From CAZCTC01 sp964501335 (GTDB lineage: Bacteria > Chloroflexota > Anaerolineae > B4-G1 > SLSP01), in NCBI GenBank assembly GCA_964501335.1, contig CAZCTC010000006.1, positions 109,633 to 173,632 of the forward strand: a stretch of DNA of 64,000 nucleotides, given 5' to 3'. Both the position numbers and the translations under genes were made by a program. The notes beneath the pieces are model-generated. The model saw only the letters and a list, made by a program, of their open reading frames with translations. It was not told the origin of the DNA and ran no database searches. Of this stretch, positions 53,131-62,419 are shown piece by piece (position 1 is the first letter of the stretch; the number at the start of each line of letters is the position of its first letter).

Positions 53131-54735
53131 TCAACCCGTCGCATCGCCCGATTGAACTTTTTTCAAAGCCTTCAAAGCCGGTTCGGCCAGAATGTTATAA
53201 AAGCGAGGCATAGTTAACACTGCCCACTGTAACAACTGCGTCAGCGCTTTTTCATCATCGGTAATTGCTCCGGCATGATAAAGGGCAATACGAGATGCGC
53301 GTTTACCCGGCAACCGTTCCCAGCTTAACGACGAATCCATAGCGCGTTCAAAGGTCTCTTGATCATTTTGCAACAAATCAAAAATCGCTTTATTTTGCAC
53401 CTGATCATTGGTATCGATATATAACTCAATCCGGAATCTCCGATTAAGAGCAAAAGAAAACAAGAAATACACCAATTGCGGACCCGTAGACAACCCCGCC
53501 ACAGTTAACCAACATTGCCCGCTGGGAGAAGTAGCTCGTAAAGGGAATCCCGATTGCAATTCCAACTCCTTCAGGAGCTTGCTAAAAAAAGCGATATAAG
53601 CCTTTTCTCGCTCTTTAATCCGAACAAAGTTAAGTGTTTCTTCCGAGAGACTTAACTGGGCTACACGCCATCCAACTTCCAACCACTGTTGAGATTGAAC
53701 ATGTTCGACAGAATCATTAGCCCACCAGCTCCGATGCTCACGAGCAGAACTGGGTAAAGCCCCACCAATAATCGCCTCAACTTCTTGAAAAGTCATAACT
53801 ACCCGGTCTTGATTACCAGGTCGGCTGTTTAACCAGATCGCTAGAGGCGCATACCGACTGGCTTCAGGACTTAAAGATTCCTCTGCCGGGATTAATTCAT
53901 CGCCAGGAAATGACATTTTTGATACACCCGCATCTACGGAAGGAGTTTTCTCTCCATAAACTGGTATAGTCTCATTGATTACGGTGGTAGCCAGAGACCC
54001 ATTAACTGGAATTGCACTATGGAATGCGCTCAAAGATTCGCCACAACGCGCCAACCAATCCGCGCAAAACTTCAGCTGATCTCTTTGGGTAGAAGTGAGT
54101 TCTCCTCGAAAATGCGCCAAAATATTACGAGTTTCGCGCACTTCATCTAACAACTTGCGCAATTCCTCGGTCTTGACTTGCAGAATCGGCTGATAAAAAG
54201 ACCATCGGTCTTTATTGAGTAGTAGAGTGGAATATTCATATAACGTCAGATCCTCAAAAGCTTTGGTCTTAACCTTAGGTTCCAGGACTCTAAAACTTTC
54301 TTCCAGGGCTGTCTCCGTGATTTCACTGGAAAGTCCCGCTATTTTCAAATACTTATTGAGGGCTTCTCGATAGCGTTTCAAGCTCGACTGGCGCGCATCG
54401 GTGACTTCAGCCATAGCTTGAGCCAGTTTCTCGGGTATCACGTCACCATCAGCCCCGATAAAAGCTGCCCGGATCAATTCCTTGACACTACTTTCAATAT
54501 CTTCTACCAACATAATATCCTCAGCGCGCCGGCGAAAATATTCGGTAGAGTCGTAAAAAGAAACCACTCCCGCCTGACCCACATTCGTCGTGCGGGCGCG
54601 CACATCTCGCCAGTGACAACCTTCGGGGATCTGAAAACGGTGGAACTCCGCAAAATCGATACCGGCGCCATACTCCGATTCAATCTGCGCACGTTCCTCA
54701 TCATAAACATCCGAGAGGCGCTTGAAGAAAAGCAA
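53131..54735 (-). CDS. Chimeric HsdM-N-terminus / HEPN / DUF4268 protein
   Basis: 534 codons. Residues 1-55 (LLFFKRLSDVYDEERAQIE ... GCHWRDVRARTTNVG) are the N-terminal part of a type I restriction methylase. From about residue 58 the sequence changes to YDSTEYFRRRAEDIMLVEDIESSVKELIRAAF, then a Swt1-type HEPN domain (ETRNILAHFRGELT, about 190-215). The C-terminal part (about 370-520) fits DUF4268. The methylase catalytic domain (NPPF) is absent. Only a TTG at 54735 is available as a start, and a stop lies 33 bases upstream of it, so expression is uncertain. It appears to be a fusion made by deletion of a restriction-modification locus onto a HEPN-type defence protein. Confidence 0.65.
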   Translation of the reverse strand: MLFFKRLSDVYDEERAQIESEYGAGIDFAEFHRFQIPEGCHWRDVRARTTNVGQAGVVSFYDSTEYFRRRAEDIMLVEDIESSVKELIRAAFIGADGDVIPEKLAQAMAEVTDARQSSLKRYREALNKYLKIAGLSSEITETALEESFRVLEPKVKTKAFEDLTLYEYSTLLLNKDRWSFYQPILQVKTEELRKLLDEVRETRNILAHFRGELTSTQRDQLKFCADWLARCGESLSAFHSAIPVNGSLATTVINETIPVYGEKTPSVDAGVSKMSFPGDELIPAEESLSPEASRYAPLAIWLNSRPGNQDRVVMTFQEVEAIIGGALPSSAREHRSWWANDSVEHVQSQQWLEVGWRVAQLSLSEETLNFVRIKEREKAYIAFFSKLLKELELQSGFPLRATSPSGQCWLTVAGLSTGPQLVYFLFSFALNRRFRIELYIDTNDQVQNKAIFDLLQNDQETFERAMDSSLSWERLPGKRASRIALYHAGAITDDEKALTQLLQWAVLTMPRFYNILAEPALKALKKVQSGDATG

Positions 54736-54921
54736 GGGAAAAATGGTTGCATGGGTGTTACGCTATCTCTATAGGATTGACTGTCTACGCCAGACAGCAA
54801 AATACAAGGCGGTACAATGGTTAAGGCTCCGTTGTCATTCAAAAACAGTGTATCACAGGCACCTTAGATTGCAAACCTTTCCACAGACGCAGGTCCCCAC
54901 TACATATTCTAATTGTACCCA

Positions 54922-57900
54922 TCAAGACGGCAGGCCAAAACCAGCCTCCCGCAACCGGCTCTGGACCGCCCATTCCTGGAGGATCGCCCGATTGATGACC
55001 ACATTTTCCAGATAGCTGCTTCGCAATTCCTCGTCGTTCAGATCTGCGATCACTTTATAAAGAGACTCATAGGCCTTCCGCAGGATCTCCCAAACTTCAT
55101 CCGCCACAGGCTCCATCTCTGCTTTATCGGAACGGGCCTTCAGGACTAAATAATGAAACCACCATACATCTTGAATGGGGTAATCCGCAGAACTATCTAT
55201 CTCCTGTACCAGGGAAACAGCCCGGCTGGTACATTCATAAGCCTGCTCCAACTGATCCTGTTGCAAATAGGCCAGCCCCAACCAGGCCCATCCCTCTTCA
55301 TAGCCGACCGCCTTGATTTCCTGTAATCCCCGACACGCAAAATTTAAATAATCACAGGCCCGGGAAAAATCCCCGCCTAAAAACATCCGTCGTCCCATTT
55401 GAAAACAACAAATCAGTTCATTAAATCTGTGGCCGGTTTCCTTAGCTATGGTGATCCCCTCTTCCAAAACCGGCTGCGCCGACTCCAAAAGGCCCATATC
55501 CAGATAAATACACCCTAAAGTCGCTAAATAGAAAGTCATGGGCCCTCTGCCTCGCATTTCGCGCAAAGTTCGAACGGCAGACTCCGAGTAACTGCGGGCA
55601 TGTTCATATTGCCCTAACATCCCATAGAATGCCCCCAGATTATTATAGCCACGGCTGATGCGAAAACGATCCCCAATCCGTTCAGCGATGGACAAGGCCT
55701 TTTCATAATATTGCCGCTTTAAAGCATAATCTTTAGCCACTATTCCTAGAGAGTTTAAACCGTCACTCTCACCTGCCAGATTCCCCAACTCATGATAAAT
55801 CCCCGCTGCCTCCCGATGGTAATTTTCGGCCAGCTGGTTTTCTCCACAATAATAAAACGTTGAACCCAAACGGGTTAAACTGATGGCCTCACCCAGGCGA
55901 TCCCCGCTTTCTCGATAAGCAGCTAAAGCTTTGAGATAACAGGTCCGGGCCGGTTCCCAGGATCCCACTCTGGCATCCACCACGCCCGCCCCAATCAAAG
56001 CATCTCCGATCATCTTTTGATCCCCCATCTTATCCGCCATCTCTAAAGCACTCTCGGCCATCTGTTTAGCTGAAATACGGTTTCCTAAATCCAAATAGAG
56101 AACGGCCTGTCTATTCATCACCTGTATCTGCCGCTTCACGTCCTGAAGCTTCTCCGCCAGCTCCATCATCTGCTCCAGATCGCTCTTTTGTTGCTCCCAG
56201 AGGCCCAACAAAGCCTTGCAGGCCCCCCGCTCCGACAAAAGTTCATAACGGCATTCCCCGGCCGTTTCCGGGCACAATTCCAAAGCCCGGGAGAAATAAT
56301 GGACGGCGTCCAGATTGGCATATTGGGCCGCCGACTGTTTCCCCGCCAGCCGGAAATAATCCCGCGCCCGCTCGAGTTGACCGGAAAGTTCCAGATGATG
56401 AGCGGTCAAACCGGCCAGTTTGCCGACTCGATCCACCCCCTGCTCGATCAACCACTCGGCTACCTGCGCATGATATTCCCGCCGCATCCGCAGCAAAACC
56501 GTCTCGTAAACCACTTCCTGCATTAACCCATGTTTGAAAGTGTATTCTCTCGTGCCGGTAAACACGGTGGTTTTACGGCAAAAGATCAATTCCCGCTCCT
56601 GCAAAACCCGCAACTGCCCGCTTAAAACCTCTGCCCCCTCCTGATTTCCACCCGCCTTCATGCGCGCCAGCACCATATCCCAAAAGATCGGCCCGACCAC
56701 CGAGGCCTGCTGCAACAAACCCCGCTCCGCTTCCCGCAGGCTCTCCAACCGCACCTGCAATACATGGGTCAAGGTCATAGGGATTTCCGTCTGAACCATC
56801 CGGGAATCGTCCACCTGCCATACATCCTCTCCCGGCACAATCGCCTTGCGATCAATCAACATTTTAATCAGCTCTTCGATATAAAACGGATTCCCTTCGG
56901 CCCGTTTCACGATCAATTCCGGCAGCGCCTCCGGGATCGAAGGGAGTTTCTTGAGGATTTCCGCCACCAACCGTTCACTCTCGCCGACGATCAACGGCGC
57001 CATTTCTAATCGCACATAAGAAGAAATACCCGTGCCCCATTCAGGATACCGTTCAAACAAACCCGGCCGCGTCGCTCCCAAAATCAACAAAGGAAAACGC
57101 TCCCGGCTCTCCATTAGATAATTCAAAACCGCCAGAGAACTGTCATCCGCCCAATGTAAATCTTCCAGCTCCAGGACCACCGCCGCACCTTGCTGCGCCA
57201 CCGCCGCAAAAAACTGTTCCAGATAATGCCAGGCCCGCCCCTGAATCTGTTGGGCGTCCTCTAAAATCCCCTGTAAATGCGGGCTGCCGGAAAAATCCAG
57301 ACCGATCAAATGGCCGATGAAATGGGCTTTCATCCCGGCTTCCGCATCGCCGGCCATCCAATGGATCACCCCCTGTTCAAATTTCTCCCGGGCCACCGGC
57401 AAGGGATCGTTTTGCGCAATTTGAAACCGGAAAGCCAGACAATCCTGTAATACTCCATAGGGCTGATGCACGCTTTCCAAAGCCCGGGCAGTAAAAATGA
57501 TCACGCGCTCCGGCAGCGTCTCCAGCCAGTTCTGGAACTCATACAACAAACGGCTCTTGCCCAGACCGGCCTCCCCCACCAATAACACCGTCTGCACACA
57601 GCGATCTTGAACTACCTTCCTCAAAGTCGCCTGCAACTGCTGCATTTCCACATCCCGGCCGACCATGGAGGTTTCGATCCCCTCCACGCCCCGGTTTCCC
57701 AGCCGAAAAGCCTGGGGCTTCGCCCGCTCCACCACATAGACCCGTAACAAATCGGCCTTCCCTTTGACCTGGATGGGGTCAGGGGTCTGTACATCAAAAA
57801 CCCCCCGCACATGCCGGTAGGTATCGTGCGAAATCAACACCCCGCCCACCGGCGCGGCATGTTCCAGGCGCGAGGCCACATTCACCGTATCGCCCATAGC

Positions 57901-58404
57901 GGTGAATTCCCGCCGGGAACCGACCTCTCCCAACAGCACCGGCCCCGTATTGATCCCGATCCGCATCGCCAGCTCCACGCCCTGCTCCTCACGAAATCGA
58001 GCCAGAGCGGATTGCATCTCCAACGCCGCCCGGACCGCCCGTTCCGGATCATCCTCCTGCACCGTCTCCACGCCCCACAGCGCCATCACCGCATCGCCAA
58101 TATGCTTATCGATCCACCCACCCTGCTCGACAATAGCAGCATCCAACCGCTGCCAGAGGGCATTCAGCACCTCCGTCACAACCTCCGGATCCAGCAATTC
58201 GCTCATCGCCGTGAATCCCGAAATATCGGCAAAAAGCACCGTCACCTGCTTGCGTCGCTGTTCCATCGGGCGGGACTGAGCCTCCAGCTCCGCTAATTTC
58301 TCTCGCAAAGGAGCCAATCCCAGTTCAACCACGCTATTCCCCAACATTGCCCGCTGTGATTCCAACAAAGCGATCGCCTGCTTCAGTTGTTCCCGTTCAT
58401 CCAT
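54922..58404 (-). CDS. Adenylate/guanylate cyclase - AAA ATPase - TPR regulator
   Basis: 1160 residues from the ATG at 58404, which follows GAGGAGGGGA. A short helical lead contains a coiled segment. A class III nucleotide cyclase domain spans about 45-215: VTVLFADISGFTAMSE with the metal-binding Asp, GDAVMALWG, and FTAMGDTVNVASRLEHAA. An AAA_16-type ATPase follows (about 245-500), with Walker A VLLVGEAGLGKSRLL and a Walker B-like VVLELEDLHWADD. TPR repeats fill about 640-1130 (GRYDFRISRGYNNLGAFYGML-like units). This layout is a common soluble signalling protein in Chloroflexota. Output is probably cAMP coupled to ATPase state. It stands alone on the minus strand. Confidence 0.92.
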   Translation of the reverse strand: MDEREQLKQAIALLESQRAMLGNSVVELGLAPLREKLAELEAQSRPMEQRRKQVTVLFADISGFTAMSELLDPEVVTEVLNALWQRLDAAIVEQGGWIDKHIGDAVMALWGVETVQEDDPERAVRAALEMQSALARFREEQGVELAMRIGINTGPVLLGEVGSRREFTAMGDTVNVASRLEHAAPVGGVLISHDTYRHVRGVFDVQTPDPIQVKGKADLLRVYVVERAKPQAFRLGNRGVEGIETSMVGRDVEMQQLQATLRKVVQDRCVQTVLLVGEAGLGKSRLLYEFQNWLETLPERVIIFTARALESVHQPYGVLQDCLAFRFQIAQNDPLPVAREKFEQGVIHWMAGDAEAGMKAHFIGHLIGLDFSGSPHLQGILEDAQQIQGRAWHYLEQFFAAVAQQGAAVVLELEDLHWADDSSLAVLNYLMESRERFPLLILGATRPGLFERYPEWGTGISSYVRLEMAPLIVGESERLVAEILKKLPSIPEALPELIVKRAEGNPFYIEELIKMLIDRKAIVPGEDVWQVDDSRMVQTEIPMTLTHVLQVRLESLREAERGLLQQASVVGPIFWDMVLARMKAGGNQEGAEVLSGQLRVLQERELIFCRKTTVFTGTREYTFKHGLMQEVVYETVLLRMRREYHAQVAEWLIEQGVDRVGKLAGLTAHHLELSGQLERARDYFRLAGKQSAAQYANLDAVHYFSRALELCPETAGECRYELLSERGACKALLGLWEQQKSDLEQMMELAEKLQDVKRQIQVMNRQAVLYLDLGNRISAKQMAESALEMADKMGDQKMIGDALIGAGVVDARVGSWEPARTCYLKALAAYRESGDRLGEAISLTRLGSTFYYCGENQLAENYHREAAGIYHELGNLAGESDGLNSLGIVAKDYALKRQYYEKALSIAERIGDRFRISRGYNNLGAFYGMLGQYEHARSYSESAVRTLREMRGRGPMTFYLATLGCIYLDMGLLESAQPVLEEGITIAKETGHRFNELICCFQMGRRMFLGGDFSRACDYLNFACRGLQEIKAVGYEEGWAWLGLAYLQQDQLEQAYECTSRAVSLVQEIDSSADYPIQDVWWFHYLVLKARSDKAEMEPVADEVWEILRKAYESLYKVIADLNDEELRSSYLENVVINRAILQEWAVQSRLREAGFGLPS

Positions 58405-58910
58405 GGTCCCCTCCTCACGGCTTACGACGTAAAACACCCCATTTTATTACATTAACCCGGTGTGATAAAAATGAGACAGTGCAAAGGTGGCTTTGAATTG
58501 CCGGCTCCCCCCTCGCTTTTTTGACAATCATCCACAATCATTCATACTCGATTAACAAAGAGTGTAACCTCACCCCACAAATACTCAAGGAGCCTATAAA
58601 AACCAAATTCTGGATCGGATACACGCTCTTCATCCTGGCCGGGTTGATTCAGGCGCTGAGCGATTCCAATCCCCAGGAGGAAGCGGGTTTTGACCGAATA
58701 AATTTGATGAGTGAGTCGTTAACTATATAGCAGAGAGCGCAACCTGGCAACAGAGAAGCAGCCAGCCATAACGAATTTCTGGAAAACCATTGGTTCCAGC
58801 AAAATGAAAGCCATCATCTACGAACAAGGCCTCAAAAAAGCAATGGGGTCATTACGGTTCAAAGATCCTAAAGATTGACGGAAACCCTAAGGGTTTCCAG
58901 GAGAGAATAC
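58405..58910. other. Intergenic stretch with little identifiable content
   Basis: About 500 bases between the divergent cyclase and oxidoreductase genes. I see only a short hydrophobic frame near 58600-58730 with no start signal, and a 24-codon frame at 58810 (MKAIIYEQGL, then a stop at 58878) that echoes the start of the next gene. Both look like remnants. The hairpin at 58880-58898 is listed separately. Confidence 0.5.
58880..58898 (+). promoter_or_regulatory. Small stem-loop beside the oxidoreductase ribosome-binding site
   Basis: GGAAACCC pairs perfectly with GGGTTTCC around a three-base loop, ending directly at AGGAG (58899-58903). It could hide or expose that site, or mark the end of the preceding short frame. 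Confidence 0.35.
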
Positions 58911-59855
58911 ATGAAAGCGATTATCTGTACCGCCTACGGCCCGCCGGAAGTCCTCCAGCCCGGCGAACTGCCCAAACCCGTGCCCACCGGCAGCCAAATC
59001 TTGATCCGCGTCCACGCTGTCGCTGTCACCATCTCTGATTGCATCGTGCGCAGCGGCAAGGTCAATCCGCTCTTGTGGTTGCCCATGCGCCTGTTTGTCG
59101 GGTTCACCCGCCCCCGCAACCCGGTGTTGGGACTGGATTTAGCCGGGGAGGTGGCGGCGGTGGGCGGCGCGGTGCAGCGCTTTCAGGCCGGCGACCCGGT
59201 GATGGCCTTTGCCGGCAAGCATTTTGGGGCATATGCTGAATATGTTTGCCTGCCCGCCGACGGCGTGCGCGGCCCGCAGGATGCCTTAATTGCGCCCAAA
59301 CCGGCCAACCTGAGCTACGCCGAGGCCGCCGCCCTGCCTTCACGCGGCGGGCTGGCCTGGCACTTTTTGGGGCAGGGACAGGTACAAGCCGGGCAGCGGG
59401 TGCTGGTCTTCGGCGCATCCGGCGCCACCGGCACGTTTGCCGTTCAACTGGCAAAATACCTCGGCGCGCATGTGACCGGAGTGTGCAGCACGGCCAATCT
59501 CGAATTTGTGAAAGCACTGGGCGCAGACGTGGTGATTGATTACACCCGCGAGGATTTCACCCAACGCCCGGAGCGCTACGACCTGATCTTCGACGCGGTG
59601 GGCAAACGTTACAGCAGCAAGGTTGCCTGCCGCAAGGCGTTGGCCGCGAACGGCAAGTTGATCTCGGTGGATGACGGCACACCCCCATTGGGAACCGAGG
59701 CTTTGCTGCAACTCACAAAATTGGTCGAGGCCGGGCATCTCAAGCCCGTCATTGACCGGCGCTATCCGCTGGAGCAAATCGCCGAAGCTCATCGTTACGT
59801 TGAAACCGGGCATAAAAGGGGCAATGTCATCATTGCCCTGAAAGGAACCGACTGA
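58911..59855 (+). CDS. NAD(P)H quinone oxidoreductase / zinc-less alcohol dehydrogenase (MDR family)
   Basis: 314 residues from the ATG at 58911 (MKAIICTAYGPPEVLQPGEL), with AGGAG eight bases upstream. The GroES-like part includes VLGLDLAGEVAAVGGAVQRF. The Rossmann fold has GQRVLVFGASGATGTFAVQLAKYLGAHVTGVCS with its NAD(P)-binding Gly/Ala motif (about 160-190). The zinc ligands of classic alcohol dehydrogenases are absent, which fits quinone oxidoreductase-like enzymes. It is followed after one base by a flavodoxin gene, so a redox operon is likely. Confidence 0.92.
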   Translation: MKAIICTAYGPPEVLQPGELPKPVPTGSQILIRVHAVAVTISDCIVRSGKVNPLLWLPMRLFVGFTRPRNPVLGLDLAGEVAAVGGAVQRFQAGDPVMAFAGKHFGAYAEYVCLPADGVRGPQDALIAPKPANLSYAEAAALPSRGGLAWHFLGQGQVQAGQRVLVFGASGATGTFAVQLAKYLGAHVTGVCSTANLEFVKALGADVVIDYTREDFTQRPERYDLIFDAVGKRYSSKVACRKALAANGKLISVDDGTPPLGTEALLQLTKLVEAGHLKPVIDRRYPLEQIAEAHRYVETGHKRGNVIIALKGTD

Positions 59856-59856
59856 A

Positions 59857-60321
59857 ATGAAGGCCCTCGTTATCTACGACTCGGTTTTTGGCAACACTGA
59901 AAAGATCGCACAGGCCATGGGTCCCGCGCTTGCAGTACCGGCGGTCCCCGTCGGTCAAGTGATGGCAAACCAACTGCGCAGCCTCGACCTGCTGGTGGTC
60001 GGTTCGCCCACGCGCGGCTTCCGTCCCACCGAAAGCATCATCAAATTGCTCAACAGCCTGCCCAAAAATCACCTGGCTGGCGTGTGCGTGGCCGCCTTCG
60101 ACACGCGCATCGTACTGGAAACGATTAATTCCAAAGCCCTGCGTTTCCTGGTGGATAAGGGCGGTTACGCCGCCCGTACGATTGCCAAAGCACTCGAGAA
60201 GAAAGGCGGTGTGCTGATCGCGCCACCGGAGGGCTTCTTGGTGACTGGGGAACAGGGGCCGCTCAAAGATGGCGAGTTGGAACGCGCCGCGGAATGGACG
60301 GGCCAGCTACAGCCCAAGTGA
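59857..60321 (+). CDS. Flavodoxin-domain protein
   Basis: 154 residues. The FMN phosphate loop is visible as VIYDSVFGNTEKIAQAM (residues 5-21), and further FMN-contacting loops in VVGSPTRGFRPTES (about 46-60) and AFDTRI. It starts one base after the stop of the oxidoreductase gene. Probably an electron carrier or FMN-dependent reductase partner of that enzyme. Confidence 0.9.
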   Translation: MKALVIYDSVFGNTEKIAQAMGPALAVPAVPVGQVMANQLRSLDLLVVGSPTRGFRPTESIIKLLNSLPKNHLAGVCVAAFDTRIVLETINSKALRFLVDKGGYAARTIAKALEKKGGVLIAPPEGFLVTGEQGPLKDGELERAAEWTGQLQPK

Positions 60322-60341
60322 ACTGACAAAAGAAGTCTCAT

Positions 60342-60385
60342 CGCCGTAAAGCCGGAAATATCGGCGAAGAGCACCGTTGCCGGCT
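60342..60385 (-). pseudogene. Tiny cyclase-gene remnant
   Basis: On the minus strand this reads ATVLFADISGFTAM, the start of a class III cyclase domain, matching the cyclase gene near 58205-58255 at the protein level. Nothing of the domain follows. Too short to be functional. Confidence 0.45.
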
Positions 60386-60538
60386 CTACAGAAGAAGGAG
60401 TGAAGATTCGTAAGCCCCGAACCCTTTACCCCAGCCAGGATCATCAGGCCCTGATCTCCTGGGAACGCTTCGAGCAGGCTCAGCAATGCCGCCAGCACCG
60501 CGGAGGCAAACCCCGACGGGAGTAAAAGCCCCCACAAA

Positions 60539-60574
60539 AAGAGGAAGGAACCGTTGGGTTCCTTCCTCTTTCGT
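60539..60574. terminator. Bidirectional terminator of the nucleotidyltransferase locus
   Basis: AAGAGGAAGGAACC pairs perfectly with GGTTCCTTCCTCTT over 14 bases around GTTG. On the minus strand five T follow, so it ends the operon of the genes at 60596-61428. On the plus strand TCGTTTT follows. Confidence 0.85.
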
Positions 60575-60595
60575 TTTCCCTCCCTACACCCCCCA

Positions 60596-61171
60596 TCATT
60601 CTTCAGCTTCAGCTAAGGCTCTTAACAACAATTCTTCAACACGTAAATCCACCGCCCAGCGGCGCAAATAATCCAAATCCAAACGCCCTTGCTGCACTTT
60701 CAGGACCCCCAAAACATCCCGCCATTGACGCTCTGAGACTTCGCCGCCTTTGCGATACCATTCCAGTTTCGCCAAAATAATATCCTCTGCACTGGAAACA
60801 TAAGCACTTCGATCCGAATCAGTCATGACTTGAAGCAAACGTCGTTCAAACTGCATGCGTTCAAAAGGACGCCCTTTCGAAATGAAAACATCGACTTTGA
60901 ACATGGTTTCCAGATGAATCATATTAAAACTGCTACGCCGTGCAATCGCATCCCGAATCGCTCCAGCATCGACATAAAACGCTTCTCCTAAAGTTTCCAC
61001 AAAAGAATCCACTTGCTCAAACTTCACATCCGCGACCAGATCCGTATCTAAGGTTGTGCGCACCACCCCATGCAAAGCACTCGCCAGCGATCCCCCGATC
61101 AAATAGGGGATTCCCAAACGATCAAACACCTCTACCACCAGTAAAGTTACCGCAATTGGCTCGGTAATCAC
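60596..61171 (-). CDS. Nucleotidyltransferase-fold protein (AbiEii/MNT-like)
   Basis: 191 residues from a GTG at 61171 that overlaps the stop of the partner gene (GTGA). The nucleotidyltransferase signature GGSLASALHGVVRTTLDTDLVADVK (about 20-45) has the GG-S and D-x-D metal-binding residues, and the third acid lies in VDVFIS (about 97). Such enzymes transfer nucleotides to tRNA or protein and act as toxins or antitoxins (AbiEii, MNT). It is the second gene of a pair with the small gene at 61168-61428. The homologue at 28013-28099 is internally deleted. Confidence 0.88.
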   Translation of the reverse strand: MITEPIAVTLLVVEVFDRLGIPYLIGGSLASALHGVVRTTLDTDLVADVKFEQVDSFVETLGEAFYVDAGAIRDAIARRSSFNMIHLETMFKVDVFISKGRPFERMQFERRLLQVMTDSDRSAYVSSAEDIILAKLEWYRKGGEVSERQWRDVLGVLKVQQGRLDLDYLRRWAVDLRVEELLLRALAEAEE

Positions 61172-61428
61172 TGCGACGGCTCCTCCGGCAAAGGCCCATA
61201 AGCCTTGACGGCCAGCTCCTCTCCCAACAATAACCCGGCCAACCGGCGGCGCAATTCCTCCGCAGTGGCGTGCGGATAACGCTCCCGAAGTCCGGCCAAC
61301 GCCATCATCTGCGCCGTACGATTCAATTGCCCTACCATTTCCAACTTGCGCCAGGAGGGGGCCCGGCGCAAAAGGCCGATCAATACCGCTTCAGCTTCAG
61401 GAGTGGTATCTGAATATAATTTGGACAT
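61168..61428 (-). CDS. Small partner protein of the nucleotidyltransferase (copy 2)
   Basis: 86 residues from the ATG at 61428, with GGAGG upstream (MSKLYSDTTPEAEAVLIGLL). Almost identical to the copy at 28096-28356; one visible difference is YPHATAEEL against YPHASAEEL. Its stop overlaps the nucleotidyltransferase start by four bases. The pair behaves like a co-translated toxin-antitoxin or defence couple, this being the first and regulatory-sized gene. Its activity is not known to me. Confidence 0.8.
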   Translation of the reverse strand: MSKLYSDTTPEAEAVLIGLLRRAPSWRKLEMVGQLNRTAQMMALAGLRERYPHATAEELRRRLAGLLLGEELAVKAYGPLPEEPSQ

Positions 61429-61464
61429 GGCCATGAACCTCCGCCCCCAAAAATTCCCGCTCTC

Positions 61465-61492
61465 ATTATACGACAATCAACAAACTTGCCAT
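61465..61492 (-). promoter_or_regulatory. Promoter of the nucleotidyltransferase pair (copy 2)
   Basis: ATGGCA (61487-61492) and TATAAT (61465-61470) on the minus strand are 16 bases apart, as in copy 1. Confidence 0.5.
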
Positions 61493-61556
61493 ACTTTCAA
61501 TTTCCCGGCCTTACGCTATAATGCAATCGGTGCTATCCAGAAATGGGAAAACAATC

Positions 61557-61599
61557 AATAAAAAAGACCCGACCTCAGCTCAAAAGTCGAAGTCGGGTC
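61557..61599 (-). terminator. Intrinsic terminator downstream of the flavodoxin gene
   Basis: GACCCGAC and GTCGGGTC arms (61592-61599 and 61566-61573) are followed by six T on the minus strand. Same element as 28511-28553, here serving the gene at 61699. Confidence 0.72.
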
Positions 61600-61664
61600 A
61601 TGGAAAATAACTATTTTTCCAAAATCCGGGGTTGCATATCAAAAAGGTCGAGGAAATGGCCATG

Positions 61665-61690
61665 GTTGCCCAAAGGGTTCGAGTCCCTCC
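61665..61690 (+). other. Candidate attachment-site core (copy 2)
   Basis: Identical to 28619-28644, including GGGTTCGAGTCCCT. It forms the right end of the duplicated segment. No recombinase gene is next to this copy. Confidence 0.35.
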
Positions 61691-61698
61691 CAAATGGG

Positions 61699-62220
61699 TT
61701 ACTGGATCAGCAGCGGACGAACACTATTTGCCCAAGCCCGGATGGCAGCAGGATCGCGGAAATCGCCGCCGCGCCAACCCAAACCGCAGTAAGCGATGAA
61801 AAAGCGCATGCCAATGCCAGTAAAGCCCTGGGAATTCTTTATAAACATCGCGCCCACAAAACGTCCTTCAGCCACCGGCGCTACCAGCGCCCGCTCTGCC
61901 GCAAGGAATTGATCGGCTAATCTCTGGTCGGACTGGGATTTTCTGTTGACCATCAAACCCACCAGAAAGAAAGCTGTTGGCACTTGATTAAGGCGAGCCT
62001 GGTTAGCCTGCAAGAATTCCACAGCTTCGGGCAGCCATTTACCACCATGTATGGCGCTGCCTAAGACCACGGCATCATAATCATCGAGAGTTTCGACTGA
62101 TTGAACTCGACGCACGTCAACTACGATGCTGGTATCAGCCAGGGTTCTACCAATCGTTTCGGCCACGCCGCCAGTCGAGCCGGCTGCGGAGGCATAGGCG
62201 ACCAGGATTCTCTTCGTCAT
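61699..62220 (-). CDS. Flavodoxin domain protein, HemG-type protoporphyrinogen oxidase-like
   Basis: 173 residues from the ATG at 62220, which follows GGGAGA; the frame extends upstream but this start begins the fold (MTKRILVAYASAAGSTGGVAETI). The FMN loop SAAGSTGG and the second loop VVLGSAIHGGKWLPEAVEFL are typical of menaquinone-dependent protoporphyrinogen oxidases (HemG) and related flavodoxins. The C-terminus lacks the long insertion of true HemG, so a general FMN reductase is equally possible. Confidence 0.85.
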   Translation of the reverse strand: MTKRILVAYASAAGSTGGVAETIGRTLADTSIVVDVRRVQSVETLDDYDAVVLGSAIHGGKWLPEAVEFLQANQARLNQVPTAFFLVGLMVNRKSQSDQRLADQFLAAERALVAPVAEGRFVGAMFIKNSQGFTGIGMRFFIAYCGLGWRGGDFRDPAAIRAWANSVRPLLIQ

Positions 62221-62419
62221 ATTGTTATCTCCCAAAGTGAGTTCTGGAAAGCCAATTGGCAGAAAGGTCTCCGAATTATCTTCACGCGACATCAATACCT
62301 CCTTATCACTTAAACTAGAGAAAAACTTAACGTAACATACGAAAGTTTCACTTTTTAGGCAAACAACCGGATCTCCTCCAACACTTCAGCCAGGTGCTCC
62401 TGGATCTGCTCGCGGCGGA

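Larger units (their letters stand above)
60568..61690. repeat. Duplicated segment, copy 2 (nucleotidyltransferase locus, intact)
   Basis: Matches 27986-28644 closely on both sides of the 489-base piece missing from copy 1. It includes both genes, the promoter, the terminator and the 26-base T-arm-like end. The right junction lies nine bases before the flavodoxin stop at 61699. Confidence 0.9.

Noticed and set aside
58807..58878. 24-codon frame beginning MKAIIYEQGL before the oxidoreductase gene
   Set aside because: It resembles the start of MDR enzymes but ends after 24 codons and has no clear ribosome-binding site; noted as a possible remnant only.
60400..60525. 42-codon plus-strand frame from a GTG, ending just before a terminator
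   Set aside because: It has an AAGGAG-like site but no recognisable family and lies in debris next to a cyclase fragment; too weak to call.
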